A DNA stretch of 64,000 bases from Scandinavium manionii (GCF_024764775.1 NZ_JALIGC010000036.1:186001-250000); one strand, 5' to 3'; positions 27,426 to 36,750 are shown, counted from the first letter of the stretch. The notes: a model not told the origin generated them from the sequence alone. A program made the numbers and translations.

Positions 27426-28484
27426 TTACACGCGTTCCAGATGCTGCCACAGAGCGGCCATCGGCAGGGTTGCCAGCGCGATGCTTTCGTCTGCCGCGCC
27501 GTACCAGACATACAGCGTCTGCTCCCGGATTAATGCGCCGCAGGTGAACACCACGTTGCCGAAAAAGCCTTCCCGTTCGTACGGGGCGACAGGTTCCAGC
27601 AGCGGAATGGCGGATTTGGCGAGGATCTGCGTCGGATCGTTGGCATCCAGTAGCAGCGCCCCCAGGCAGTAGCGCTGCTGGGCATCAACGCCGTGATAGA
27701 TTTCCAGCCAGCCGCGATCGGTTTTCAGCAACGGCGCGCCGCCACCGGATTTCCGGACATCCCATGCGTCACCGGAACGCCCCAGCAAATGCCGATGGTT
27801 GCCCCAGTGCAGCATATCCGGCGATTCACAGATCCAGATTTCAGGGTGACCAAAATGGCTCGGTGCCGGGCGGGTCAGGGCCATAAATTTGCCGTTAATA
27901 CGCTCCGGGAAGAAGCACACATCGCGGTTATCCGGGCAGAAAATCAGCCCTTTCTTTTCCACGCTGACAAAATCACGTGTCACCGCAAGTGCGGTGGAAA
28001 TCCCCAACGGCGACACCGCAGAGTAATTGATATACCAGGCGTCGCCGATACAGGTGATGCGCGCATCTTCACAGCCAAACTGTTCGTACTGGGTATCCGG
28101 CGTAATGAACGCCTGTTCATCTACGGTGAAATTCACGCCGTCGCGGCTGCGGGCCAGACGTAAATGTGACATTGAGGTGAGCCATAAAACGGCCGGGTCG
28201 CTTTTCAGCCCAATGGTGCGTGGGTCGCTGAAGTCGTAACGCTCATCTGCCCTGTTGAACGTTTTTTCCGAGGTTACCCACGCCCCACCCTGCAAGCTGA
28301 GAAGCGGAACCACGATGTTGTCAGCCGTATCACTCAGGATACTTTCCGCTACCCGGACCAGCAGTATGATTTCACCGTTAACCTCAGCGGCCCCGGCGTT
28401 AAAGACGCAATCCACGCGCCGACCAGGCTGGGAGGGTTTGACATCTGCTGGGGTGATGAGCGGATTTTTACTGTGCCTTTCCAT
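27426..28484 (-). CDS. GH130 family beta-mannoside phosphorylase-like enzyme
   Basis: The 352-residue protein lacks a signal peptide, so it acts in the cytoplasm. Family hallmarks: NPLITP at the start, FNAGAAEVNG, SDPRT (Asp87), CEDARIT with the probable catalytic acid Asp140, and VWYGAADES near the C terminus. GH130 phosphorylases cleave beta-mannosides with phosphate, releasing alpha-mannose 1-phosphate; the phosphomannomutase in the divergent arm is the fitting next step. It overlaps the GH13 gene by 17 bases and has a strong AAAGGAG site. Linkage is unknown; beta-1,2-mannobiose is one candidate from Listeria Lin0857. Some GH130 members are hydrolases. Confidence 0.82.
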   Translation of the reverse strand: MERHSKNPLITPADVKPSQPGRRVDCVFNAGAAEVNGEIILLVRVAESILSDTADNIVVPLLSLQGGAWVTSEKTFNRADERYDFSDPRTIGLKSDPAVLWLTSMSHLRLARSRDGVNFTVDEQAFITPDTQYEQFGCEDARITCIGDAWYINYSAVSPLGISTALAVTRDFVSVEKKGLIFCPDNRDVCFFPERINGKFMALTRPAPSHFGHPEIWICESPDMLHWGNHRHLLGRSGDAWDVRKSGGGAPLLKTDRGWLEIYHGVDAQQRYCLGALLLDANDPTQILAKSAIPLLEPVAPYEREGFFGNVVFTCGALIREQTLYVWYGAADESIALATLPMAALWQHLERV

Positions 28485-30051
28485 GAAAACTCCTTTTAAT
28501 TACACACTGATTTTTACCCAGCCATTCGGCATCGACCCCGTAAAGCGTCTCCGCCGGGATCTCGTGCCAGGGATTCCTGACCGGCTCGCCAAAGTTAATC
28601 GCCACCCAAACCTGCTCCTGCGCGCCTTCACGCAGAAAATGGATGGCGTTGTTCTCTTGCGCCAGCAGTCGGTATGTCCCCTGTCGTAGCGCCAGAGAAG
28701 AGGCGCGGATCGCCAGCAAACGCTGGTATTGATGCCAAAGCGACGAGGGGTTTTGTTGCTGCGCGCTGATATTGACGGTGTCGGCATCACCACACACGGG
28801 CATCCACGGCGCGACCGTTGAGAAACCGCCATTTGGCAGGCTTTCCCAGGCCAGTGGCGCACGCGACGCATCCCGCGAATGGCTGATGGCCTGTTGTAGC
28901 GCATCGTGGTGAGAAGCCCCTTCGGCAAGCGCCGAGCGGAACCAGGACTTGCCCTGCACGTCATGAATATCGGCTTCGGTAAGAGGGGCATAATTGGATA
29001 ACCCGGCTTCTTCACCCTGATAAATAAAGGGCACGCCTTCCGCCGTGAGTTGCAGCGCCGCCACCGCTGCCGCGCGGTCGGTATCATGTGCATGCTCACC
29101 AAAGCGGCCAATCATGCGCGGCATATCGTGGCTGGAGAAAAACAGCGTCGGTGGGCCGCTCAGCTGTTCGCGCATCGCCTGCAGCTGAGTGAAGATTGCC
29201 GTGGCATCAAACGTTTTCTGGCTACCCAGATTAAAGTTGAATACGACGTCCATCAGGTCTTCGCGCTGGTAGCGTTGCAGGACATCCAACGATTCGCTGC
29301 CGATTTCGCCAATCAGAAAATAGTCGCCGCGTTGGCGAATATAACGGCACAGACGCTGGAGCGTTTTCTCGATCCCCGGCTGATTGATATCGTGAAGGTG
29401 TTCCTGCTCGCCCTCCGTCTCCGGGTTATCAACGCCTGGCCCATCAGTGGACAGAAAGTTGATCACGTCAAAGCGGAAACCGTCCACGCCCTGGGCGCGC
29501 CAGAAATCCACGATCTGATAGATTTCGTTTTCAACCTGCGGATTACGCCAGTTGAGGTCGACCTGCTCAGGCGCAAATTTATGGTAGTAGTATTCGCCGG
29601 TATCCGGCTCTGCCGCCCAGGCGCTGCCTGAGAAAAAGGACTGCCAGTTGTTCGGCTGCGCGGAAAAAATGAAATAATCGCGGTAACGACTGGCGGGATT
29701 ATTCCACGCGTCGAGAAACCACGGATGCTGCGACGAAACGTGATTGAGCACCAGGTCGATGACCACGCGGATCCCCCGTTGGTGGCAGGCCTCCACGACG
29801 CGGGTGAAATCGGCCAGTTGCCCAAAGCAAGGATCGACCGCGCAGAAATCGCTGATATCGTAGCCATTATCGACCAGCGGCGACGGGTAGAATGGCGTTA
29901 TCCACACCCCGCCAACGCCCAGTTCAACCAGGTAATCAAGTTTTGTCAGCAGCCCGGCGAAATCCCCCAGACCGTCTCCATTTCCGTCACAAAACGACGG
30001 CAGATACACCTGATAAAACACGGGGTCTCGCCACCAGCGCTGAGTCTTCAA
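28468..30051 (-). CDS. GH13 alpha-glucosidase-like enzyme, TTG start
   Basis: The start is TTG at 30051, with AAGGAG six bases upstream; 527 residues. The (beta/alpha)8 catalytic core is complete: DLVLNHVS (about 99-106), nucleophile Asp195 in GFRFDV, acid/base Glu249 in LIGEIG, and Asp309 in SSHDMPR. The short length, lack of a signal peptide and N-terminal WWRDPVFYQVY place it with oligo-1,6-glucosidase, alpha-glucosidase and related enzymes rather than secreted amylases. It should remove alpha-linked glucose from the imported sugar, exposing a beta-mannoside for GH130. A phosphorylase or transferase activity is not excluded. Confidence 0.85.
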   Translation of the reverse strand: MKTQRWWRDPVFYQVYLPSFCDGNGDGLGDFAGLLTKLDYLVELGVGGVWITPFYPSPLVDNGYDISDFCAVDPCFGQLADFTRVVEACHQRGIRVVIDLVLNHVSSQHPWFLDAWNNPASRYRDYFIFSAQPNNWQSFFSGSAWAAEPDTGEYYYHKFAPEQVDLNWRNPQVENEIYQIVDFWRAQGVDGFRFDVINFLSTDGPGVDNPETEGEQEHLHDINQPGIEKTLQRLCRYIRQRGDYFLIGEIGSESLDVLQRYQREDLMDVVFNFNLGSQKTFDATAIFTQLQAMREQLSGPPTLFFSSHDMPRMIGRFGEHAHDTDRAAAVAALQLTAEGVPFIYQGEEAGLSNYAPLTEADIHDVQGKSWFRSALAEGASHHDALQQAISHSRDASRAPLAWESLPNGGFSTVAPWMPVCGDADTVNISAQQQNPSSLWHQYQRLLAIRASSLALRQGTYRLLAQENNAIHFLREGAQEQVWVAINFGEPVRNPWHEIPAETLYGVDAEWLGKNQCVIKRSFHGKAQ

Positions 30052-30061
30052 TTACTGCTCC

Positions 30062-30889
30062 TTATTTCAGTGACAACGACATGCCCTGGAGGAAATATTT
30101 ACGGAACAGGATGAAGAGCATGACCACGGGTAGCATCTGTAGCACGGACCCGGCCAGTACCGGGCCGAGATAGACGCCATAGGATTTACTGAAGGTCGAG
30201 AGCAGGACCGAAAACGGCATTTTATCGACGTCACGCATCACGATAAGCGGCCAGAGAAAGTTGTCCCAGGAACTCGAAAAGGTGAACAGCGCCACGATGG
30301 CAAGGATCGCTTTGTTCAGCGGCATCATCACATGGCGCAAGATTCCCCACAGGCTGGCGCGGTCCAGTTTCGCGGCATAAATGTAGTCATTCGGCGTGCC
30401 TTTAAAACTTTGCGAGACCATGAAGATCCCCCATGCACCCATGGCATACGGCAGGATCATCGCGCTGTAGCTGTTGATCAGACCCAACTCACGCATCAGC
30501 ACAAACTGCGGAATGATGAACATAAATGCCGGGAACACCATCTGGGCTATCAGCAGATTTTTAAACACGCCTTTGCCGAAGAAATCGGTCTTCGCCACCG
30601 CATAGCCCACCAGCACCGAACTCAGCGTCACGGTGAGGGTGATGGTCAGCGAGACAAACAGCGAGTTGCCCAGCGTGCGGAAAAACGGCTTATTGGCACG
30701 CTGGCTGTTATCCAACAGGAAGCTGTAGTTTTCCAGCGTCCAGTGGCCGGAGAACAGTGATTCGGTGTAGATCTGCGCGGTCGGCTTCAGTGAGGAGAGC
30801 ACCATCCAGATAAAGGGATACAGCCAGCTCAGCGCCAGTAATAGCATCACGGCATGAACAATCAGGCTTTGAGGCGTTAATTTTTGCAT
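30062..30889 (-). CDS. MalG-type sugar ABC permease
   Basis: The 275-residue protein has six membrane helices and the permease EAA-like loop (YIYAAKLDRASLWGILRHVM, about residues 168-187). It belongs to the MalG/UgpE carbohydrate uptake family. Its ATG directly follows the stop of the other permease (TGAATG), and the GH13 ribosome binding site lies at its end. It forms a heterodimer with the upstream permease. Confidence 0.88.
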   Translation of the reverse strand: MQKLTPQSLIVHAVMLLLALSWLYPFIWMVLSSLKPTAQIYTESLFSGHWTLENYSFLLDNSQRANKPFFRTLGNSLFVSLTITLTVTLSSVLVGYAVAKTDFFGKGVFKNLLIAQMVFPAFMFIIPQFVLMRELGLINSYSAMILPYAMGAWGIFMVSQSFKGTPNDYIYAAKLDRASLWGILRHVMMPLNKAILAIVALFTFSSSWDNFLWPLIVMRDVDKMPFSVLLSTFSKSYGVYLGPVLAGSVLQMLPVVMLFILFRKYFLQGMSLSLK

Positions 30890-31756
30890 TCACACAATCT
30901 CGATATTTTTTTCGCAAAGGCGTCTGAACAACCAGATAGTCAGGAAACTGCACGCCGCAACGATGATCGACATCATCGCCGCCCAGCTCGGTTTCATCTG
31001 CTGGAAAGCCACTTCATACATCACCACCATTGGGCTGGTGGTGCTGTTCAATGGCCCGCCGCCGGTTATCAGATACGGCTCGGTGAAAATGCTGAACGCG
31101 ACGGTTATCGCCAGCACCATCACCATCACGATTTGCGGATTCATCATCGGGACGGTTATCGACCACACCAGGCGAAAGCGCCCGGTTTTATCCAGCACGG
31201 CGGCGCTGTAGATATCTTTCGGAATTGCCTGCATGCCGGAATAGAGAATAAGCCCGTAGTAGCCGACAAATTTCCAGGTCACGATCAGCGCAATGGACAA
31301 CATCGCGCAGTCAGGGCTGGTAAACCACGGCACGGTGATACCAAACATCTCGCGCAGGAAGGCGTTAACCGGCCCGTATTCGCTGAACATTTTGGAAAAA
31401 ACTATCGAATAAGCGACACCAGACGAGATATTGGCTAACAAAAAACTCAACGCAATAAACGCTTTGCCATAACGTATTTTCTTCAACCCGGCAGCAAACA
31501 GCATTGAGGCAATAAATACGATGGGGATGTAATAAAGCAAAAAACGAAACACGTTGAGCATCGAACGCCAGAACAATTTATCCTGAATAACGCCAATAAA
31601 ATTCCCCAGCCCGATGAATTTAGGCGTTCCGATAAATTGCCATTGGGTGACACTCAGTACCAGCAACCAAATTAAAGGATAAAACCAGAAGACTGCGGAA
31701 TATCCTATCCACAAAGAGGCCAAAAAGCCTCCGGTGCGTGCGTCGCTACGTCCCAT
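30890..31756 (-). CDS. MalF-type sugar ABC permease
   Basis: The 288-residue protein has six membrane helices and the coupling loop IYSAAVLDKTGRFRLVWSIT (about residues 182-201). It is shorter than MalF, more like UgpA/LacF and Gram-positive sugar permeases. It starts 6 bases after the binding-protein stop. The ATPase partner lies in the divergent arm of the locus. Confidence 0.88.
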   Translation of the reverse strand: MGRSDARTGGFLASLWIGYSAVFWFYPLIWLLVLSVTQWQFIGTPKFIGLGNFIGVIQDKLFWRSMLNVFRFLLYYIPIVFIASMLFAAGLKKIRYGKAFIALSFLLANISSGVAYSIVFSKMFSEYGPVNAFLREMFGITVPWFTSPDCAMLSIALIVTWKFVGYYGLILYSGMQAIPKDIYSAAVLDKTGRFRLVWSITVPMMNPQIVMVMVLAITVAFSIFTEPYLITGGGPLNSTTSPMVVMYEVAFQQMKPSWAAMMSIIVAACSFLTIWLFRRLCEKNIEIV

Positions 31757-31762
31757 TATTTT

Positions 31763-33049
31763 TTACCGTTGCAGTATTTGATTAATTTCCGTGCCCGACT
31801 GCTCCAGCGCGCTGGCAGGTTCTTTCTGATTAAAAATCACTTCTTCCAGCATTTGCGTCATGCTGCGCTGTATTTCGGTGGTTTTGGTGGTCGCCATCGG
31901 TGGCAATGCCACGTCGACATACGCCGCAATCTGTTTTTCAATCGGGTTGCTGTCGAAATACGACACAAACAACGGGTTACTCATCAGGTCAGAACGGGCG
32001 GGTGGCATCCCTGTGGTTTCCAGCCAGAGCCGGTCGTTTTCGACTTTGCTGAACACCCATTGCATAAAGGCCCAGGCCTCGGCTTTATGTTTGCTGGTGC
32101 TGAAAATCACCAGCCCTTTACTGTCGCCGAAGGTATACGGATGGGGAGACCCCGTTTCGGTCAACATTGGGCCAATCTCTATTGATTTCAGCACGTCTGG
32201 ATACTGCTTACGGTAACGGGCGATATCCCACGGCCCGCGTGCAGAGGCCAGTACCAGTCCGCTGGCTAAGGGGTCATCGGCCGAGGTGAAGTCGTAACTG
32301 CTCCAACCCTGCTGAAAAACGTGGCCCATAAACGTTAATACTTTCTGGCCATCAGCGGTGTTCATGCTGGCCTGATTGCCGTTGAGATAAGGCTTGCCCT
32401 GACTCTGTGCGTAGAACAGCGGAATGAGATCAAACCAGCGTTCCCACCAGTTTTTTCCGGCGGTCAGCTGCATGACATAACCATTCTTATCCGCTTTGCG
32501 AAGCTTCGCCAGGTGATAAAGATCGTCATAGGTCCGCGGGGCATGGTCGTAGCCATACTGCTTGAGTAAATCACTCCGCCACCACCAGACAATCGGGTTA
32601 ACGTAGAGTGGCAGGACGCTTTGGTGACCGTTTATTTTCCAGGCGGGCATAATGGATGACATCTTTCTGCCGTCGATCAATGTATCGAACCCTGGCATTG
32701 TCGCTAAATCTTCCACCATCCCTTGTTCAGTGAGTTGGCTGGCGAAGCCAATAAATATATTGCTGGAAATATCTGGCTCAGTGCCTGAAGCCAGCGCATT
32801 CATTATCGCTTCTTCTGAGCTGCTGGCCGCAGGAATTGGGGTAAATGCAATGGGTGTATGACTGGGGTCCTGATTCCACTCTTTGACTATTTTGCTCCAG
32901 AAGGCTTCTTCATTTTCATTGGGCGCAACCCACATTTTTATAGTAGGTCGAGCATTCGTATTTTCTATTTTTTCATCCGGACCACAGCCGATAAGGGTTG
33001 TCGTAATAAAGACAGCCATAATCCATTTAATGAATGAGCATATATTCAT
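31763..33049 (-). CDS. Lipoprotein sugar-binding protein of the GH130 locus
   Basis: The 428-residue extracellular solute-binding protein of the MalE-like carbohydrate class has a signal peptide ending in a lipobox (LIGC, Cys22) rather than a soluble-protein cleavage site. Aromatic clusters typical of oligosaccharide binders are present (IVWWW, KNWWERWF). Enterobacterial sugar-binding proteins are usually soluble; lipoprotein anchoring is the Gram-positive norm, which hints at origin or an unusual arrangement. A GAGGG site precedes the ATG. It is the first gene of the six-gene minus-strand arm. Confidence 0.85.
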   Translation of the reverse strand: MNICSFIKWIMAVFITTTLIGCGPDEKIENTNARPTIKMWVAPNENEEAFWSKIVKEWNQDPSHTPIAFTPIPAASSSEEAIMNALASGTEPDISSNIFIGFASQLTEQGMVEDLATMPGFDTLIDGRKMSSIMPAWKINGHQSVLPLYVNPIVWWWRSDLLKQYGYDHAPRTYDDLYHLAKLRKADKNGYVMQLTAGKNWWERWFDLIPLFYAQSQGKPYLNGNQASMNTADGQKVLTFMGHVFQQGWSSYDFTSADDPLASGLVLASARGPWDIARYRKQYPDVLKSIEIGPMLTETGSPHPYTFGDSKGLVIFSTSKHKAEAWAFMQWVFSKVENDRLWLETTGMPPARSDLMSNPLFVSYFDSNPIEKQIAAYVDVALPPMATTKTTEIQRSMTQMLEEVIFNQKEPASALEQSGTEINQILQR

Positions 33050-33239
33050 GACACCCTCGTAATTAATACCGTTATTTTAATTTTTCACACAAAGATATTG
33101 AACGGTGAGGAGAGTAGCACCGGTTATTTTTGTTTAACGTTAAACTCATCACAAAACTTGTTGTGCTTCCCGCTAATATTAACCGCAGTAAAATAACTAA
33201 AATATATAATAATCGAATGGGTACGCGGCAAATATAATC
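33050..33239. promoter_or_regulatory. Divergent control region of the GH130 locus
   Basis: This AT-rich 190-base stretch separates the binding-protein gene (minus) from the LacI-family gene (plus). It holds the palindrome at 33132-33145 and a looser repeat CACAA-N6-TTGTG near 33151-33166. Both promoters must lie here. Confidence 0.6.
33132..33145. promoter_or_regulatory. LacI-family operator
   Basis: GTTTAACGTTAAAC is a perfect 14-base palindrome with the central CG that LacI/GalR/PurR-type repressors recognise by minor-groove insertion. It lies between the divergent arms and beside the LacI-family gene, so autoregulation and control of both arms are likely. Confidence 0.65.
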
Positions 33240-34283
33240 ATGGCAAATACAATAAACACTAAAAATAAAATAACCATAAAATCATTGGCAAAATTATTAG
33301 GGGTTTCACATACCACGGTCTCTAATGCCTGGAATAATCCAGAGAAACTCTCCCGCGAATTGCGGGAGCACATCCTTAACTACGCCCAAAAAAAGGGATT
33401 TCAGGGTCCGGATAAACTCGCGCGGGCACTGCGTATCGGGCGGGCCAATGCGGTCGGGGTTATTTTTAACGACGCAATGAGCTATGTCTTTGTTGATACG
33501 CACGACATCAACCTGATGCGTGGCATCGCCAGCGCCTGTGAAAAAGAGGGTCTGAATCTGGTCCTGATCCCCCTGAATCATCAACCGGGAAAGGCCTTTT
33601 CTCCCGTCACGGCGCTGGTGGATGGTTACATCCTGAATGCCACCTATCAGCACGACGCGATCATTCAGCAAACACTGGCACGAACGTTGCCCATCGTGAC
33701 GCTCGATTTCGCTTTACCACAGTACAGCAGCGTCTCTATCGATAATGCCCGCGCAATGCAGGATGTCAGCGAATATCTGCTGGCGAAGGGCCATCGGGAT
33801 TTCGGCATTATTGCCTTTCCCTCCCGCAAAGGCGCTGAGGGTTTGCAGCCCTTAACGGCGCCCATTTCGGGTGATAACGCAGTAATGCTCACCCGGGTTA
33901 ATGCCTGCCATAAAACCCTGGCGGCCCATGACCAGAGCACACAGTGTTGGCTGTATCAGACAGAACATGATGAAGACCATGGCGCACTGGCCGCCGAAGC
34001 ACTGTTACAGAAATACCCACAGATTACGGCGCTGATTTGCCTTTCCGACCGATTTGCGGCCGGTGCCGTTCGTTACTGCACCCAAAACAACCTATTGATC
34101 CCGCAGCAGGTCGCCATTACAGGGTTCGATAACACCACGGCAGAGAGTCAGGGCATTGGCCTGACAACCATCTCACAGGATGCAATGAAAAAAGGCCAGC
34201 TCGCGCTGGAACTGTTGTTGAGCGACGGCCCGGTGGCCCATGTTGAGCTTGAACACCAGTTCATTATCCGTGAGTCGGCGTAA
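33240..34283 (+). CDS. LacI-family repressor of the GH130 locus
   Basis: The 347-residue regulator has an N-terminal HTH (TIKSLAKLLGVSHTTVSNAW, about residues 12-31) and a periplasmic-binding-protein-like effector domain. The hinge helix (PDKLARALRIGRANAVGV) carries the Leu-Ala pair that bends operator DNA. It is followed after 15 bases by the phosphomannomutase. The effector is probably the imported sugar or an intermediate. Confidence 0.9.
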   Translation: MANTINTKNKITIKSLAKLLGVSHTTVSNAWNNPEKLSRELREHILNYAQKKGFQGPDKLARALRIGRANAVGVIFNDAMSYVFVDTHDINLMRGIASACEKEGLNLVLIPLNHQPGKAFSPVTALVDGYILNATYQHDAIIQQTLARTLPIVTLDFALPQYSSVSIDNARAMQDVSEYLLAKGHRDFGIIAFPSRKGAEGLQPLTAPISGDNAVMLTRVNACHKTLAAHDQSTQCWLYQTEHDEDHGALAAEALLQKYPQITALICLSDRFAAGAVRYCTQNNLLIPQQVAITGFDNTTAESQGIGLTTISQDAMKKGQLALELLLSDGPVAHVELEHQFIIRESA

Positions 34284-34298
34284 CGCTAAAGGGAATTT

Positions 34299-35705
34299 AT
34301 GAACGAATTAACCTGTTTTAAAGCCTATGACATTCGCGGTGAAGTCGGTATTTCGCTCAACGAGGAGAGTGTCTTTCGCATTGGCCGCGCCTACGCCCAG
34401 TGGCTAAAACCCCGACGGGTGGTGGTCGGAGGCGATGCCCGTTTGACCTCACCGCTGTTCAAGGAGGCCCTCAGCCGTGGATTAGTGGCCAGCGGCGTTG
34501 ACGTCATTGATATCGGGATGTGCGGCACCGAGGAAGTCTATTTTGCTACCCAGTATTTGCAGGCCGATGGCGGAATACAAATCACCGCCAGTCATAACCC
34601 GGCCCAATATAACGGCATGAAACTGGTGCGCGAACAGGCCATCCCTGTGCATGGCGAAAATGGGTTACTGGAGATTAAACGTCTCGCCGAAATCGGGGAT
34701 TTTCCGCCCGCCCCACACCCCGGCAGTGTCAGCCAGGTGGATTGCCGCCCAGCCTGGACTGAACACCTGATGGGCTACCTGCAACACGCGCCATCACGCC
34801 CGTTACGCATCGTGGTCAATTCCGGACACGGCGCGGCAGGCCCGGCGCTTGATGCTCTCGATGCGGCATTAACCGCCCGAGGTATTCCCGTCGATTTTAT
34901 CCGTCTCTGTCATCAACCCGATGGCGCGTTCCCGGCTGGCGTTCCGAACCCCATGCTTGCCGAAAACCGCCAGCAGACGCAGAAAGCGGTTATCCGTTAT
35001 CAGGCCGATTTTGGCGTGGCCTGGGATGGGGATTTCGATCGCTGCTTTTTCTTCGATGAGTGCGGCGAATTTATTGAAAGTTACTATCTGGTCGGGCTGT
35101 TTGCCCGCGAGTTTCTGCGGCATCAGCCTGCGCAGACCATCCTGCTCGATCCACGCCTGACCTGGAATACCCTCGACAGCATTCATGACGCCGGAGGCCG
35201 GGCCATTATCTCCCGCACCGGTCACGCTTTTATCAAAGCGCGCATGCGCCAGGAGGACGCTCTGTATGGCGGCGAGATGAGTGGGCATCACTATTTTCGC
35301 GCCTTCGGCTACTGCGACAGCGGCATGATCCCGCTGGTAGTGATGCTGCAAATCCTCGACGGCGCTCCCCTGCCTTTTTCACATCTGATCCGTGAGGCAC
35401 AGGCCCGCTATCCGGTGTCCGGGGAAATTAACCTCGATGTTGCCCAACCCGAAGCTCTGTTGCAGCGCGTGGCTGAACATTATGTCAGCCAGGGCGGCGG
35501 CCGGGACGATACCGACGGTGTGAGTATCGATTTTCCTCAGTGGCGCTTTAACCTGCGCGCCTCCAATACCGAGCCCCTGCTGCGGCTCAACGTCGAGAGC
35601 CGAAACAGCCCTGACCTGCTCAAAAATAAAACCGATGAACTGCTCGCCCTTATTGCGTCTTATCATTCTCAGGAAAGAAATCATGTCGGCACTCACGCTT
35701 TGTAA
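34299..35705 (+). CDS. Phosphomannomutase/phosphoglucomutase of the GH130 locus
   Basis: The 468-residue alpha-D-phosphohexomutase has all four active-site loops: phosphoserine TASHNP (Ser98), Mg-binding DGDFDR (Asp243, 245, 247), sugar-specificity GEMSGH (Glu326, Ser328) and phosphate-binding SNTEP (422-426). The EMSGH form is typical of enzymes accepting mannose and glucose phosphates. It would turn mannose 1-phosphate from GH130 into mannose 6-phosphate for central metabolism. It is similar to CpsG/ManB in size but sits in no polysaccharide cluster. Confidence 0.9.
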   Translation: MNELTCFKAYDIRGEVGISLNEESVFRIGRAYAQWLKPRRVVVGGDARLTSPLFKEALSRGLVASGVDVIDIGMCGTEEVYFATQYLQADGGIQITASHNPAQYNGMKLVREQAIPVHGENGLLEIKRLAEIGDFPPAPHPGSVSQVDCRPAWTEHLMGYLQHAPSRPLRIVVNSGHGAAGPALDALDAALTARGIPVDFIRLCHQPDGAFPAGVPNPMLAENRQQTQKAVIRYQADFGVAWDGDFDRCFFFDECGEFIESYYLVGLFAREFLRHQPAQTILLDPRLTWNTLDSIHDAGGRAIISRTGHAFIKARMRQEDALYGGEMSGHHYFRAFGYCDSGMIPLVVMLQILDGAPLPFSHLIREAQARYPVSGEINLDVAQPEALLQRVAEHYVSQGGGRDDTDGVSIDFPQWRFNLRASNTEPLLRLNVESRNSPDLLKNKTDELLALIASYHSQERNHVGTHAL

Positions 35706-36750
35706 TATCCATAAAAAATACGATAAAACCACCATCATCGAAAACCTGTCATTAGAGATAGCGTCCGGCGAATTTATTGTGCTGGTCGGCCCGTCAGGAT
35801 GCGGGAAGTCAACGCTACTGCGGATTATTGCCGGGCTGGAAACGCCTGATGGCGGCACCCTCAAAATGGGTGGGCAAGACGTGACCCATCTGGCTGCGGG
35901 CAGACGCAGTCTGTCGATGGTATTTCAGTCCTATGCGCTTTATCCGCATATGACCGTGCGCGAAAACCTGGCCTTTGGCCTGAAGAACATGAAAACCGCC
36001 GCCGAGGAAATCGACAAGCGCATTGCGCAGGCCGCCACTATGCTGAAGCTTGATGAGATGCTGGATCGTCTGCCACAAAACCTCTCTGGCGGGCAGCGCC
36101 AGCGCGTGGCGATCGGCCGCTCTATCGTCCAGCAGCCTGAGCTTTTCCTGTTTGACGAACCGCTTTCAAACCTGGATGCGTCGCTGCGTGTCGAGATGCG
36201 CCAGGAGTTACAGGAACTTCATCATCAGCTACGTAACACCATGATTTACGTGACGCACGATCAGGTGGAAGCCATGACGCTCGCCGACCGAATCGTGGTG
36301 CTGTACAAAGGAAAAATTGAACAGGTGGGCACCCCGCTTGAGCTGTATAACCGGCCCGCGAATTTGTTCGTCGCCGCGTTTATCGGCACCCCGAAAATTA
36401 ACGTGTTGCCCGCAAAATGGCAGCAAAATGGCGTCCTGCTCAGCAGCAATCATTTTATTCCGCTTAAAGCCCGGCCTGCCGGGTTAAGCGACGGGGACAG
36501 TCTTTTCATTGCGGTGCGTCCGGAACATCTGCGGCCCGGTGATGAGGGTGAGATTAAACTGAACGTCACCACCAAACTCTGCGAACTGCAAGGCGATTCA
36601 ACGCTAGTGTGGTGCAAACTCGACGAGCAGAATCTTTGCCTGAAATCGTTCAGGCAGCTGAGCTATCCGCCGCGCAGTGAGATGACGGTCAGTATGGATG
36701 AAGCCTGCCTGCATTTTTTTGATGGCTTAGGAAAACGCATTCCCGCCTGA
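35683..36750 (+). CDS. MalK/UgpC-type sugar ABC ATPase
   Basis: I chose the ATG at 35683 (355 residues), which begins MSALTL as in relatives and overlaps the mutase by 23 bases. It has Walker A GPSGCGKST (36-44), signature NLSGGQRQR, Walker B LFLFDEPLSNLDA, switch THDQVEAMTLAD, and a C-terminal TOBE/OB regulatory domain. It powers the two permeases encoded in the divergent arm. MalK-type ATPases can also serve several importers. Confidence 0.9.
   Translation: MSALTLCNIHKKYDKTTIIENLSLEIASGEFIVLVGPSGCGKSTLLRIIAGLETPDGGTLKMGGQDVTHLAAGRRSLSMVFQSYALYPHMTVRENLAFGLKNMKTAAEEIDKRIAQAATMLKLDEMLDRLPQNLSGGQRQRVAIGRSIVQQPELFLFDEPLSNLDASLRVEMRQELQELHHQLRNTMIYVTHDQVEAMTLADRIVVLYKGKIEQVGTPLELYNRPANLFVAAFIGTPKINVLPAKWQQNGVLLSSNHFIPLKARPAGLSDGDSLFIAVRPEHLRPGDEGEIKLNVTTKLCELQGDSTLVWCKLDEQNLCLKSFRQLSYPPRSEMTVSMDEACLHFFDGLGKRIPA

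Noticed and set aside
33151..33166. CRP site in the GH130 control region
   Set aside because: CACAA-N6-TTGTG is symmetric but in the opposite polarity to TGTGA-N6-TCACA, so it is not a good CRP match.
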